Below are positions 18,444 to 28,100 of a stretch of 64,000 nt of DNA, one piece after another. The notes under the pieces are model-generated. The model did not search any database, was not told the DNA's origin, and saw nothing but the letters and a program-made list of their open reading frames with translations. The number at the start of each line of letters is the position of its first letter. The first letter of the stretch is position 1. Origin of the DNA: Solirubrobacter deserti (GTDB taxonomy: Bacteria > Actinomycetota > Thermoleophilia > Solirubrobacterales > Solirubrobacteraceae); NCBI RefSeq assembly GCF_003344625.1, contig NZ_QPKJ02000004.1, positions 682,001 to 746,000 of the forward strand, in the 5' to 3' direction. The translations under genes were made by a program, and so were the position numbers.

Positions 18444-19088
18444 ATGGCCAAGAAGGACAAGGACAAGAAGAAGAAGAAGGACGACAAGGGCGCCGACGAT
18501 CCCGTCGCTGCTCTGCGTGCCGCGGTGGAGGGCACCCTGCGCGCGTCCGCCGAAGGCGCCTCCGCCACACGCGAGCGCACGCGCGAGATCGTCGACGAGA
18601 TCGCCGCGGCGGCCGGGCGCTTGCGGCACACGCTCGAGGACATGCGTGTCCTCGACGAGGTCAAGCGCCTGCGCAGCGAGGTCGAGGGCCTGGCGGCGCG
18701 TGTCGCTTCGCTCGAGCTCAAGCCGGGCGGCGCCAAGCCCGCGGCGGCCGAGCCCGCTGCGCCCGCGCCCGCGGTGAAGAAGCCGGCGGCGCGCAAGCGC
18801 TCGGCGGCCAAGAAGCCGGTCGCGAAGGCCCCGGCGGCGACGCCCACCGTCGCGGCCAAGAAGGTCGCGGCGCGCAAGCCGGGTGCGGCCAAGAAGCCGC
18901 CGGCGCCCAAGCCCGCGATCGCCAACAAGCCGGCGGCGGCGAAGAAGTCGGCCGCGAGGAAGCCGTCCGCGGTGGCGAAGAAGGCCGCGGCCAAGAACCC
19001 GGCGGCGCCGAAGCCCGCCGTGACCAAGCCGGCGGCGGAGTCCGCGAAGCCGGCGGCCGAGGCCCCGAAGCCGAAGCCGACGCCGTAG
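18444..19088 (+). CDS. Phasin-like / histone H1-like lysine-alanine-proline-rich protein
   Basis: 214 residues. A lysine-rich start (KKDKDKKKKKDDK) precedes an amphipathic helical region (EGASATRERTREIVDEIAAAA; LEDMRVLDEVKRLRSEVEGLAARVASLE) like a phasin, then about 110 residues of AKKP/AARKP repeats typical of histone H1-type bacterial nucleoid proteins. It probably binds DNA non-specifically through the tail while the coiled coil oligomerises or binds a granule. TAAGGT at 18429-18434 lies 9 bases before the ATG. It sits between a smaller related protein and an SCP2 protein, supporting a lipid or polyester granule theme, which is an inference. Confidence 0.65.
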   Translation: MAKKDKDKKKKKDDKGADDPVAALRAAVEGTLRASAEGASATRERTREIVDEIAAAAGRLRHTLEDMRVLDEVKRLRSEVEGLAARVASLELKPGGAKPAAAEPAAPAPAVKKPAARKRSAAKKPVAKAPAATPTVAAKKVAARKPGAAKKPPAPKPAIANKPAAAKKSAARKPSAVAKKAAAKNPAAPKPAVTKPAAESAKPAAEAPKPKPTP

Positions 19089-19090
19089 CG

Positions 19091-19516
19091 ATGGGCGCCT
19101 CGTTCGAATCCGCGAAGGAGCTGCGTGAGGTCATCGACGCCGTCTTCTCGATGATGGACGCGGACTCGGAGATGGGGCCCAAGCTGCGTGACGCCGACAC
19201 GCCACAGCGCTTCGAGTTCAGCGACTTCGACGTGGTGGTCAACATCCGCGCGGCGGGCCAGGACGAGGAGGGCAACCTCCACTGGGAGTGGTCCGACGAC
19301 GTCGACTGGAAGTCCAAGGTCCAGATGACGATGTCGTCGGAGGTCGCCAACCGCTACTTCCAGGGCAAGGAGAACGTCCCGATGGCCGTCGCGCGGCGGC
19401 GGATCAAGACCGGCGGCGACATGAAGGCCGCCCTCGCGCTGATCCCGATCACGAAGCCGATCTACGAGCAGTACCGGCAGTACCTCGAGCGGGAGAAGCC
19501 GCACCTGCTCGTCTAG
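19091..19516 (+). CDS. SCP2 sterol-binding-like domain protein
   Basis: 141 residues. The C-terminal pattern VQMTMSSEVANRYFQGKENVPMAVARRRIKTGGDMKAALALIPI is the SCP2 lipid-binding fold signature (a helix then 'G...K..G....' loop). SCP2 proteins carry acyl-CoA, sterols or other lipids in the cytoplasm. It follows the H1-like gene with a 2-base gap and precedes the cyclase gene, so it is probably in the same transcript. The ligand is unknown. Confidence 0.75.
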   Translation: MGASFESAKELREVIDAVFSMMDADSEMGPKLRDADTPQRFEFSDFDVVVNIRAAGQDEEGNLHWEWSDDVDWKSKVQMTMSSEVANRYFQGKENVPMAVARRRIKTGGDMKAALALIPITKPIYEQYRQYLEREKPHLLV

Positions 19517-19529
19517 CTTGGGGCGCGCC

Positions 19530-20696
19530 ATGGCGGACTCGCTGACCGACGTCGCCCGCGCGCTCTCCGTCTCGCCCGCCACCCTGCGCCGCTGGGTGGC
19601 GGAGGGGATCGTGCCGCTGCGCGACGGGCGGTGGACACCGGCGGCGCTTGCCCAGGCGCGGATCGTCGCGCGCATGCGCTCGCGCGGGCACTCGCTCGAG
19701 CAGGTGCGCACTGCGGCCAAGACCGGCCGGCTCGCCTACGGGTACCTCGAGCACCTGTTCCCGGACCGCGGCGGCGCGGCGCGGACGCTCGAGCAGGCGG
19801 TCGACGAGACCGGGATGGAGGCCGAGCTGATCCGCCGCATCTGGGCCGCGGCGGGGTTCCCGGCCGCGTCGCTGGCCGCGCTCAGCGAGGACGACGTCGA
19901 GCTGCTGCGGCGCTTCGGCGCGGTGCTGGACGCCGGGCTCCCGCTGGTCGCCTTCCTGCAGATCGTGCGCGTGTACGGGCAGGCGCTCGCCCAGATCGCC
20001 GACGCCGAGGTCAAGCTCGTGCACCTGTACGTGCACGAGCCGATGATCCGCGACGGAGCGCCCGTGCTCGACATGGCGGAGGAGCTGTCGGACCTCGCGA
20101 GCGAGCTGCTGCCGCTGGCGGGGCCGATCATGGAGTCCGTCCACACGCGGCTGCTGCACCACTTCATCGAGCAGGACGTCGTCGGGCACCTCGAGGTGGT
20201 CGCGGACGAGGCGGCGCTGGGACGCATGCGAGTGGCGATCGCGTTCGCCGACCTGGCCGGCTACACGCGGCTGACCGAGGAGGTGGGCGAGGAGGAGGCG
20301 CTGGAGGTCGTCGAGCGCTTCGTCGAGCTCGTGACCGAGACGCTCCCCGACGACGCGCGCGTGATTAAGACGATCGGCGACGAGGTGATGGTCGTCGGCA
20401 CCGACCTGGGCGCGCTGGCCGACTGGGCCGTCGGGTTCCAGACGATGCAGACCGAGCGGCCGCTGCCACGGATCGGCCTGCACGCCGGGTCGGTGCTCTA
20501 CCGCGACGGCGACTACTACGGGCGGGCCGTGAACCTCGCCTCCCGAGTGGCGGCGCGCGCGACCGGCGGCGAGGTCCTGGTCACGCGCGAGGTGCGCTCG
20601 GCCGCCGGGCGTCACCTGGTGTTCCAGCCGATCGGCGAGGTCAAGCTCAAGGGGTTCGACGAGGCGACCGAGCTGTTCCTGGCGGCGCAGCGATGA
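19530..20696 (+). CDS. MerR-type HTH plus class III adenylate/guanylate cyclase
   Basis: 388 residues. Residues 1-70 form a MerR-like winged helix (LTDVARALSVSPATLRRWVAEGIV). About 75-215 form a helical regulatory domain like that of mycobacterial Rv1264-type cyclases. About 228-388 form a class III cyclase domain: AFADLAGYTRL (metal Asp), KTIGDEVMVVG (metal Asp) and GRAVNLASRVAARATGGEVLV (transition-state Asn/Arg). It should make cAMP or cGMP in the cytoplasm; the HTH may also bind DNA or serve as dimer module. The ATG at 19530 is preferred to a TTG at 19518. The stop overlaps tilS (ATGA). Confidence 0.85.
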   Translation: MADSLTDVARALSVSPATLRRWVAEGIVPLRDGRWTPAALAQARIVARMRSRGHSLEQVRTAAKTGRLAYGYLEHLFPDRGGAARTLEQAVDETGMEAELIRRIWAAAGFPAASLAALSEDDVELLRRFGAVLDAGLPLVAFLQIVRVYGQALAQIADAEVKLVHLYVHEPMIRDGAPVLDMAEELSDLASELLPLAGPIMESVHTRLLHHFIEQDVVGHLEVVADEAALGRMRVAIAFADLAGYTRLTEEVGEEEALEVVERFVELVTETLPDDARVIKTIGDEVMVVGTDLGALADWAVGFQTMQTERPLPRIGLHAGSVLYRDGDYYGRAVNLASRVAARATGGEVLVTREVRSAAGRHLVFQPIGEVKLKGFDEATELFLAAQR

Positions 20697-21964
20697 CCGA
20701 CGTCGCGGCACGGGTCGCGGCGGGCGGGTTGCTGGCCGGGCCGGTGGTGGTGCTGCTCTCGGGCGGGCGCGACTCGGTCTGCCTGCTCGACCTCGCGGTG
20801 CGGCTGGCCGGGCCGGTGGTGGCGCTGCACGTCAACTACGGGTTGAGGGAAGCGGCCGGCGCTGACGAGGCCCACTGCCGCGCGCTGTGCTCGCGCCTCG
20901 GCGTGCCGCTCGAGGTCGTGCGCGCGGGCGACCCGGAGGGCAACGTCCAGGCGTGGGCGCGCGAGGTGCGCTACGCGGCGGCCGAGCGGCTGGAGGGGGC
21001 GATCGCCGTCGGGCACACCGCGACCGACCAGGCCGAGACCGTGCTCTACCGGCTCGTCGCTTCGCCGGGCCGGCGGGCGCTGCTCGGGATGCCGGCGCGC
21101 GCGGGTCGCGTGATCCGGCCGTTGCTGGAGCTCACGCGCGCGGAGACGACCGCGTACTGCGAGGTGCGGGGGCTCCCGTGGCGCGAGGACGCGAGCAACG
21201 CGGCGTCGGCGCGCGGTCGGCTCCGCGAGGTGCTCGCGCTGCACCCGGCCGCGGAGGCGAACGTCGCGCGCACGCTCGCGCAGCTGCGCGACGAGGCGGC
21301 AGTGCTGGACGCGCTGATCGACGTGGACGCCGACCTGACGACGCTCCCGCCCGCGCTGGCGCGGCTGACGGTCCAGCGGATCGCCGAGCCCGCCCCGGTC
21401 GCCGAGCACATTGACGCGATCCTGGCGCTCGCCGCGCGAGGAGGGACGGGGCACGTCGACCTGCCCGGCGGGCTCCGCGTGACCGTGGAGTACGGCCGCG
21501 CGCGGGTCGCACGCCGCGAGGGCGCGGTGGCCCCCTCCGTGCGGCTCGGAGTGCCCGGGCGGGTGGCGTGGGGCGAGGGCGAGGTCTCCTGCGAGGTGGG
21601 CGCGTTCGCGATCGCGGACGGGACGCTCGACGCGGCGGCGCTCGCCGCCGACCTGGAGGTGCGCCCGTGGCGGCCCGGCGACCGGATGCGGCCGCTCGGC
21701 CTTGGCGGCTCCAAGTCCCTGCAGGACCTGTTCACCGATCGAAAGATCCCGCGGGAGGAGCGCCACCGGCTGCCCGTGGTGGTCTCCGACGGGGACATCG
21801 CATGGGTTCCGGGCGTCGCGACGGGTGAACGATTCCGTGCGCGCGGCGACGGGCCGCGCGTGCGACTCACGTGGTGCCTAGACTCCGCGGCCGATGAGCG
21901 AAGAGATCGGCGAGATCCTCGTCCAGGCGGACGACCTCCAGCACAAGATCAAGGAGATGGGTGA
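20693..21964 (+). CDS. tilS: tRNA(Ile)-lysidine synthetase
   Basis: 423 residues. The PP-loop ATP-binding motif LLSGGRDSVCLLDL near the N-terminus, then HVNYGLREAAGADEAHC and GHTATDQAETVLYRL, identify TilS, which modifies the wobble cytidine of tRNA-Ile(CAU) to lysidine. The C-terminal domain (VRPWRPGDRMRPLG, SLQDLFTDRKIPREER, LPVVVSDGDIAWVPGV) is the TilS C-domain. The ATG overlaps the cyclase stop (ATGA). Its 3' end overlaps hpt by 71 bases: the family's usual end (VRLTW) is reached before hpt begins, and the frame simply runs on for 20 basic residues. tilS-hpt-ftsH is a widely conserved order. Confidence 0.93.
   Translation: MTDVAARVAAGGLLAGPVVVLLSGGRDSVCLLDLAVRLAGPVVALHVNYGLREAAGADEAHCRALCSRLGVPLEVVRAGDPEGNVQAWAREVRYAAAERLEGAIAVGHTATDQAETVLYRLVASPGRRALLGMPARAGRVIRPLLELTRAETTAYCEVRGLPWREDASNAASARGRLREVLALHPAAEANVARTLAQLRDEAAVLDALIDVDADLTTLPPALARLTVQRIAEPAPVAEHIDAILALAARGGTGHVDLPGGLRVTVEYGRARVARREGAVAPSVRLGVPGRVAWGEGEVSCEVGAFAIADGTLDAAALAADLEVRPWRPGDRMRPLGLGGSKSLQDLFTDRKIPREERHRLPVVVSDGDIAWVPGVATGERFRARGDGPRVRLTWCLDSAADERRDRRDPRPGGRPPAQDQGDG
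21879..21884 (+). promoter_or_regulatory. Candidate -10 box inside tilS for hpt
   Basis: TAGACT ends 9 bases before the hpt ATG at 21894, within the 3' end of tilS. It may give hpt-ftsH a separate transcript. Confidence 0.4.
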
Positions 21965-22427
21965 GCAGATCACCCGCGACTACGAAGGCAAGAGCCTGCT
22001 CCTCGTCGGCGTCCTCAAGGGCGCCGTGCTGTTTCTGGCCGACCTCATGCGCCACCTGGACGTGACGTGCGAGATCGACTTCATGGCGGTCTCGTCGTAC
22101 GGGTCGTCGACCGAGTCCAGCGGCGTGGTCCGGATCCTCAAGGACCTCGACGCGCCGCTCGAGGGGCGTCACGTCCTGGTCGTCGAGGACATTGTGGACA
22201 GCGGTCTGACACTCCAGTACCTGCTGCGCACGCTCGAGGCGCGCGGGCCGGCGAGCCTGGAGGTGTGCGCGCTGCTGACCAAGCCGAGCCGCCGCACCGT
22301 GGACCTCCCGGTCCGTTACACCGGATTCGAGATCCCCGACAAATTCGCCATCGGCTACGGGTTGGACTATGCCGAGCGCTACCGGGGTCTGCCGTACGTG
22401 GCCACGCTGACCCTCACCGACGACTAG
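21894..22427 (+). CDS. hpt: Hypoxanthine phosphoribosyltransferase
   Basis: 177 residues. The PRPP-binding motif VLVVEDIVDSGLTL, the N-terminal LLVGVLKGAVLFLADL, the flexible loop VSSYGSSTESSGVV and the C-terminal YRGLPYVATL are diagnostic of HPRT. It converts hypoxanthine or guanine plus PRPP to IMP or GMP in purine salvage. It starts inside tilS and is followed after 135 bases by ftsH, the conserved neighbour. Confidence 0.95.
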   Translation: MSEEIGEILVQADDLQHKIKEMGEQITRDYEGKSLLLVGVLKGAVLFLADLMRHLDVTCEIDFMAVSSYGSSTESSGVVRILKDLDAPLEGRHVLVVEDIVDSGLTLQYLLRTLEARGPASLEVCALLTKPSRRTVDLPVRYTGFEIPDKFAIGYGLDYAERYRGLPYVATLTLTDD

Positions 22428-22562
22428 CTGAACGTTCGATTAGCCGCGCCATAGGAAGGCGCACCACACTGCGCCAACCCCCTTAGGACCCGCGATTCCC
22501 CTGGTAGCCTTGATTCCCTTGACTCGCCGTGCCACCCCCGCGCGCTGGATGCGCGCTCATTC

Positions 22563-24557
<1,995 letters not shown>

Positions 24558-24562
24558 CACTG

Positions 24563-24587
24563 AAAGGGCCGCTGCTAGCGGCCCTTT
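24563..24587 (+). terminator. Intrinsic terminator after ftsH
   Basis: AAAGGGCCGCT (24563-24573), loop GCT and AGCGGCCCTTT (24577-24587) form a perfect 11-bp stem followed by CTTGTT. It begins 6 bases after the ftsH stop and also serves the convergent small gene at 24594 on the other strand, where the stem is followed by T residues. Confidence 0.9.
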
Positions 24588-24593
24588 CTTGTT

Positions 24594-24812
24594 CTAACCC
24601 CAGTTGCGGCCACTGAGTTCACCGCGGAAGGTGGCGATCTCGGTGACGGCGGCGCCGACGAACGCCGCGTGCGAGCGGGCGATGTCGGCTTCCAGGTCGG
24701 CCATGTAGGAAGCGATGTGCGCCACGCCGGTCTCCTCGGCGAGCGCGCGCTCGGCGCGAAGCTCGAGCAGCTGGTTGTGGAGGTCGTAAGCGGTCATCGT
24801 GGGATAGAGCAT
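24594..24812 (-). CDS. Small helical protein, function unknown
   Basis: 72 residues (67 if the second ATG at 24795-24797 is used). It is predicted to be mostly helical: LHNQLLELRAERALAEETGVAHIASYMADLEADIARSHAAFVGAAVTEIATFRGELSG. No family recognised. Amino-acid composition and third-position GC fit a real gene. No SD precedes either start. It may be co-transcribed with the small motility-like gene upstream. Confidence 0.5.
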   Translation of the reverse strand: MLYPTMTAYDLHNQLLELRAERALAEETGVAHIASYMADLEADIARSHAAFVGAAVTEIATFRGELSGRNWG

Positions 24813-24892
24813 CGCGCCCGGCCCCGTGATACGGCAGGGGGCGACCCCGCGTCTTCACGCGGAGCGACCCCACTCGCCAGGTGTGGCTAGCG

Positions 24893-25063
24893 CTACTTGA
24901 CCAGCAGCTGCTGCGCGGCGGCAGACAGCTGGAGGACGACGTCCGCGTGCTGCGCCGGCGTCGTGGCGTGGGCCTGCTGCGCCTGGGCGGACGCCATCGT
25001 CTGGCGGACCGCGTCCAGGCTGTTGGCCTGGATCATGAGAGCGGCGCTGGCTTGGATCTCCAT
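24893..25063 (-). CDS. Small YjfB-like (putative motility) protein
   Basis: 56 residues from the ATG at 25061-25063. The short helical form beginning MEIQASAALMIQANSLDAVRQ and ending LSAAAQQLLVK resembles the YjfB family annotated as putative motility proteins, but similarity is weak. The frame opens at a GTG at 25120, overlapping the Lrp gene's end, with non-conserved sequence; I prefer the internal ATG. The only other chemotaxis-related gene in the window is the transducer at 438-1970, far away. Confidence 0.4.
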   Translation of the reverse strand: MEIQASAALMIQANSLDAVRQTMASAQAQQAHATTPAQHADVVLQLSAAAQQLLVK

Positions 25064-25085
25064 GCCCTGAAGATCGGCGGCGGCG

Positions 25086-25580
25086 CTACGACGCTCGACG
25101 CGATTGGACGGATGTAGCACGCAGCGGCAGCGGCGATGAAGGCTTGATCTCGCCGAGTCGCAGCAGCGTGATCAGCCGCTGCGCGCCTGCGCGCGTGGAC
25201 AGCCGGGAGAGCACGACCTGGAGCTCGGCGACGTCGCGCGCGGCGATCATCAGCAGCGCGTCCGTCTCGCCGGCCACCCCGTCCGCAGCGATGATGTTGT
25301 CGATCGCTGCCACTTCGCGGTTGAAGCGGTTCTCGGCCGCTTCGTCGTGACGGGCGAGCGTGACCATCACGTAGACCTGCAGCGTGAACCCGGCCGCGGC
25401 CGAATCCAGCCGCGCCGCGATCTTGCGGATCACGCCCGACTCCTTCAGCCGCCGCACGCGGTTGAGCGTCGCCGCGGGCGAGAGCCCGACGATGCGCGCC
25501 AGCTCCACGTTGGGCCGGTCGGCGTCCGCCTCCAGCTCCCTGAGCAGTCGGACGTCGATTTCGTCAAGTTGGACCGCCAT
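25086..25580 (-). CDS. Lrp/AsnC-family transcriptional regulator
   Basis: 164 residues from the ATG at 25578-25580. The winged HTH (LDEIDVRLLRELEADADRPNVELARIVGLSPAATLNRVRRLKESGVI) and the RAM ligand domain (LQVYVMVTLA, GVAGETDALLMIAARDVAELQVVL) identify an Lrp/AsnC regulator that probably senses an amino acid. It is divergent from an EamA transporter gene with an 83-base gap, a common arrangement in which the regulator controls an amino-acid or metabolite exporter. An upstream in-frame ATG at 25625 lies in the regulatory gap. GGATA and TATCC at 25587-25591 and 25610-25614 form a possible imperfect operator. Confidence 0.87.
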   Translation of the reverse strand: MAVQLDEIDVRLLRELEADADRPNVELARIVGLSPAATLNRVRRLKESGVIRKIAARLDSAAAGFTLQVYVMVTLARHDEAAENRFNREVAAIDNIIAADGVAGETDALLMIAARDVAELQVVLSRLSTRAGAQRLITLLRLGEIKPSSPLPLRATSVQSRRAS

Positions 25581-25663
25581 GTCACCAAAGGATATTTCGT
25601 CTAAGCGGGTATCCAAGTGATCCACACAAGTCGCAAGCGCTTGGCGCCGATAATCGGCTTGTC

Positions 25664-26674
25664 ATGAAGCTGGTCCGCCGTCATTCCGCGCTTTTCGCGC
25701 TCATCGCCGCCGGGCTCCTGTGGGGGCTCACCGTTCCGCTGTCCAAGCTCGCCCTCGAGTGGCTTCCGGGTGGCTGGTTGACGGTTGTGCGGTTCGCGCT
25801 GGCCGCGCCGCTGCTCGCGGTCGTCGCGCGCAAGGACCTGCGCCGGGCCGTCACGCCCCAGATCCTGTTCGCGGGCGCCGTCGGCTACGGCATCGTCATC
25901 CTGCTGCAGAACGCCGGCATCCACGCGACGAGCGTGAGCCACGCGGCGCTGATCGTCGGCGCCGTGCCGGCGCTGGTCGCGCTGATCGCGGCGGCGACCG
26001 GCAAGGGCTCGACGGGTCCGGCCGCGTGGGTGGGCTTCGCGCTCGCGCTCACGGGCGTCGGGATCGTCGCGGGAGGCGGTGGGGGCGGATCCACGCTGGG
26101 CGGGGACGCGCTCGTGTTCGCGTCCGTGACGCTCAGCGCCACCTTCGTCGTCGTCCAGCCGCGGCTGCTGCGTGGGCAGAACCCCATGGCCGTGACCGCC
26201 GTGCAGATGGTCGCGGGCGCGCTGATCGCGATCCCGAACGCGGCGCTGGAGGGCATCCCGGCCGCGCCGGCGACGCTCACGCCGGTGGTCGCGCTGGTCG
26301 CGCTCATCCTCGCGGGCACGCTGCTCCCGTTCGCCCTGTTCGCCTACGGGCAGTCGCGGGTGTCGCCGGAGCTCGCGGGCGCCTTCCTGAACCTGGAGCC
26401 GCTCGTCGGCGCCGCCGCGGGGGCGCTCGCATTCGGTGACCCGTTCGGCCCGGTGCAGCTGCTGGGCGGCGCGGTGATCATCGCGGGCATCGCGCTCAGC
26501 ACCGCGCCGCCGCGGCGCACGGTCACGCCCGTCACGGACCGCCGGCACGCGGGCCGTACCCACCGGGTGCGGAGAGCCGCACCGCGGGACGCCAGGCAAC
26601 ACCCTCACACGGAGGGGCCCAGGAGCGGAGACTACGTATCAAGCAGCACCCCTCCTCACTCCTCACACTCATGA
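25664..26674 (+). CDS. EamA/DMT-superfamily transporter
   Basis: 336 residues. Ten hydrophobic helices arranged as two EamA repeats (first begins FALIAAGLLWGLTVPLSKLAL; second begins GDALVFASVTLSATFVVVQPRL) define a drug/metabolite transporter. Helices end near residue 285; the last 50 residues (from RRTVTPVTDRR to SSSTPPHSSHS) are hydrophilic, unlike the family, and are encoded by C-rich, compositionally different DNA, so the true stop may have been lost. Divergent Lrp-type regulator suggests amino-acid or metabolite export. The adjacent 26675-26858 stretch has no gene. Confidence 0.83.
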   Translation: MKLVRRHSALFALIAAGLLWGLTVPLSKLALEWLPGGWLTVVRFALAAPLLAVVARKDLRRAVTPQILFAGAVGYGIVILLQNAGIHATSVSHAALIVGAVPALVALIAAATGKGSTGPAAWVGFALALTGVGIVAGGGGGGSTLGGDALVFASVTLSATFVVVQPRLLRGQNPMAVTAVQMVAGALIAIPNAALEGIPAAPATLTPVVALVALILAGTLLPFALFAYGQSRVSPELAGAFLNLEPLVGAAAGALAFGDPFGPVQLLGGAVIIAGIALSTAPPRRTVTPVTDRRHAGRTHRVRRAAPRDARQHPHTEGPRSGDYVSSSTPPHSSHS

Positions 26675-26761
26675 CCCTCCTCCTCCCCCGAACCTCCCGC
26701 AGCCTGACTCCCCACACCTATGCGGTCCCCGTGGTTCGGGAACTCCCCTCCTCCTCCAACC

Positions 26762-26796
26762 CGGCTACCGGAACCTCCTCCTCCGTCTGGTAGCCG
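26762..26796 (+). repeat. Inverted repeat in folP upstream region
   Basis: CGGCTACC (26762-26769) pairs with GGTAGCCG (26789-26796) across a pyrimidine-rich 19-base loop. It lies in the 184-base C-rich gap between the EamA gene and folP, which otherwise contains many CTCCTC runs and no gene. Confidence 0.5.
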
Positions 26797-26821
26797 CTCC
26801 CCGAAACCCGCAAGACCCGCT

Positions 26822-26850
26822 CCGGCCACCCATTGGGTGGCCGGTAGCGT
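26822..26850 (+). promoter_or_regulatory. 10-bp palindrome abutting folP -10 box
   Basis: CCGGCCACCC and GGGTGGCCGG (26822-26831, 26835-26844) form a perfect stem with loop ATT. It is immediately followed by TAGCGT (26845-26850), which ends 8 bases before the folP GTG. The palindrome would occupy the promoter spacer, suiting an operator; as RNA it would not be transcribed from this -10. Confidence 0.55.
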
Positions 26851-26858
26851 TTAAGCGC

Positions 26859-27686
26859 GTGGAGTTCTCGATCATGGGCGTCGTCAACGTCACGCCCGAC
26901 TCGTTCTCGGACGGCGGGCAGTTCGACGACGCGGCGCAGGCGGTCGCGCACGGTCGCCGGCTCGCCGCCGAGGGGGCCACGATCCTCGACGTGGGCGGTG
27001 AGTCCACGCGGCCCGGCGCGGACCCGGTCCCCGCGGGGGAGGAGCTTGCTCGCGTGGTGCCGGTGGTGGAAGGGCTGAGCGGGGTCGCGCAGGTCTCGAT
27101 CGACACGATGAAGCTGGACGTGGCGCGCGCGGCCGTGGACGCGGGCGCGAGCTACGTCAACGACGTCAGCGCGTTCCGGCACGATCCCGAGCTGGCCGGC
27201 TTCGTCGCGGACCGCGGGCTCGACTGCTGCCTGATGCACATGCTCGGCGAGCCGCGGACCATGCAGAAGAACCCGCGCTACGACGACGTCGTCTCGGAGG
27301 TCAAGGCGTTCCTGGTCGAGCGCATGGAGGCGGCGGTGGCTGCGGGCGTGCCCGAGGAGCGGATCCAGCTCGACCCCGGGATCGGCTTCGGCAAGACGCT
27401 CGAGCACAACCTGGAGCTGCTCGCGCGGCTGGACGAGCTGGCCGAGCTCGGGCGCCCGCTCGTGATCGGGACCTCGCGCAAGACGTTCATCGGGCGGCTC
27501 ACCGGGCGGGACGTGACCGAGCGCGTGCACGGCACGGTCGCGACCTGCGTGATCGCGCTGGAGCGCGGCGCGCGCGTGTTCCGCGTGCACGACGTCGCGG
27601 CGGTCGCAGACGCGCTGAAGGTCGCGAGTGCTACTTTCGCCGCATGGCCGACGAGCCCGAAGACGAGTACGAAGACGACGATCTAG
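26859..27686 (+). CDS. folP: Dihydropteroate synthase
   Basis: 275 residues, GTG start. DHPS motifs are MGVVNVTPDSFSDGG, DVGGESTRPGA, SYVNDVSAF, LDPGIGFGKTLEHN and GTSRKTFIGRL. It joins p-aminobenzoate to the dihydropterin pyrophosphate made by FolK. The 3' end overlaps folB by 43 bases. The start codon has no SD but is preceded by a TAGCGT box at 8 bases, indicating a leaderless mRNA. folP-folB-folK-coaX is a common actinobacterial order, here interrupted after folB. Confidence 0.95.
   Translation: MEFSIMGVVNVTPDSFSDGGQFDDAAQAVAHGRRLAAEGATILDVGGESTRPGADPVPAGEELARVVPVVEGLSGVAQVSIDTMKLDVARAAVDAGASYVNDVSAFRHDPELAGFVADRGLDCCLMHMLGEPRTMQKNPRYDDVVSEVKAFLVERMEAAVAAGVPEERIQLDPGIGFGKTLEHNLELLARLDELAELGRPLVIGTSRKTFIGRLTGRDVTERVHGTVATCVIALERGARVFRVHDVAAVADALKVASATFAAWPTSPKTSTKTTI
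27632..27637 (+). promoter_or_regulatory. Candidate -10 box of folB inside folP
   Basis: TACTTT ends 6 bases before the folB ATG at 27644; no SD is seen. An internal leaderless promoter is possible. Confidence 0.4.
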
Positions 27687-28078
27687 ACGAGGACGACGAC
27701 GAGGAAGGCCTCGAGGTCGGCGTCACGATCGAGATCACCGGGCTCTCGCTCTACACCCACCACGGCGTCACCGCCGAGGAGCGCAAGGTCGGCCAGCGGA
27801 TCCTGCTGGACGTGCGCTTCGACGCGGGCGAGCCCGACGCGCTGATCACGGACCGCGTCGAGGACACGATCGATTACGGAGAGGTCTGCCAGGTGATCGC
27901 GCTGATCGCCCAGCAGCAGTCCTACCGGACGCTGGAGCGGCTGTGCGCGGTGATCGCCGACCGGCTCGCCTCCCAGTTCGGCGCCGAGAGCGTGACGGTG
28001 AAGGCCTCCAAGCCCGAGCCGCCGATCCCGCTGCCGGTCGAAGAGGTGTCGGTCGAAGTCTGGCGGGAAGAACGTTAG
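27644..28078 (+). CDS. folB: Dihydroneopterin aldolase with acidic N-terminal extension
   Basis: 144 residues. The first about 28 (ADEPEDEYEDDDLDEDDDEEG) are almost wholly acidic and absent from typical FolB. The remaining part has ITGLSLYTHHGVTAEERKVGQRILLDV, the catalytic-region DTIDYGEVCQVI and FGAESVTVKASKPEPPIP, diagnostic of dihydroneopterin aldolase in folate synthesis. The acidic extension is encoded mainly by the 43-base overlap with folP, suggesting it arose from the overlap; a later start would remove it. A TetR-type palindrome overlaps its stop. Confidence 0.92.
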   Translation: MADEPEDEYEDDDLDEDDDEEGLEVGVTIEITGLSLYTHHGVTAEERKVGQRILLDVRFDAGEPDALITDRVEDTIDYGEVCQVIALIAQQQSYRTLERLCAVIADRLASQFGAESVTVKASKPEPPIPLPVEEVSVEVWREER

Positions 28079-28089
28079 TGGTCACTAAC
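28074..28089 (+). promoter_or_regulatory. Palindromic operator at the folB stop / tetR promoter
   Basis: GTTAGTG and CACTAAC surround a GT centre (7-bp arms). It overlaps the folB stop codon and a possible -10 TAACAT (28086-28091) for the TetR gene starting at 28101. Autorepression by that regulator is the simplest reading. Confidence 0.7.
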
Positions 28090-28100
28090 ATCTAGGGCGC

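Noticed and set aside
24813..24892. tRNA or small RNA in the short gaps
   Set aside because: No cloverleaf or CCA-like end detected here or in any other gap.
26675..26858. CRISPR-like array in the C-rich folP upstream region
   Set aside because: Repeats are simple CTCCTC runs with no regular spacers.
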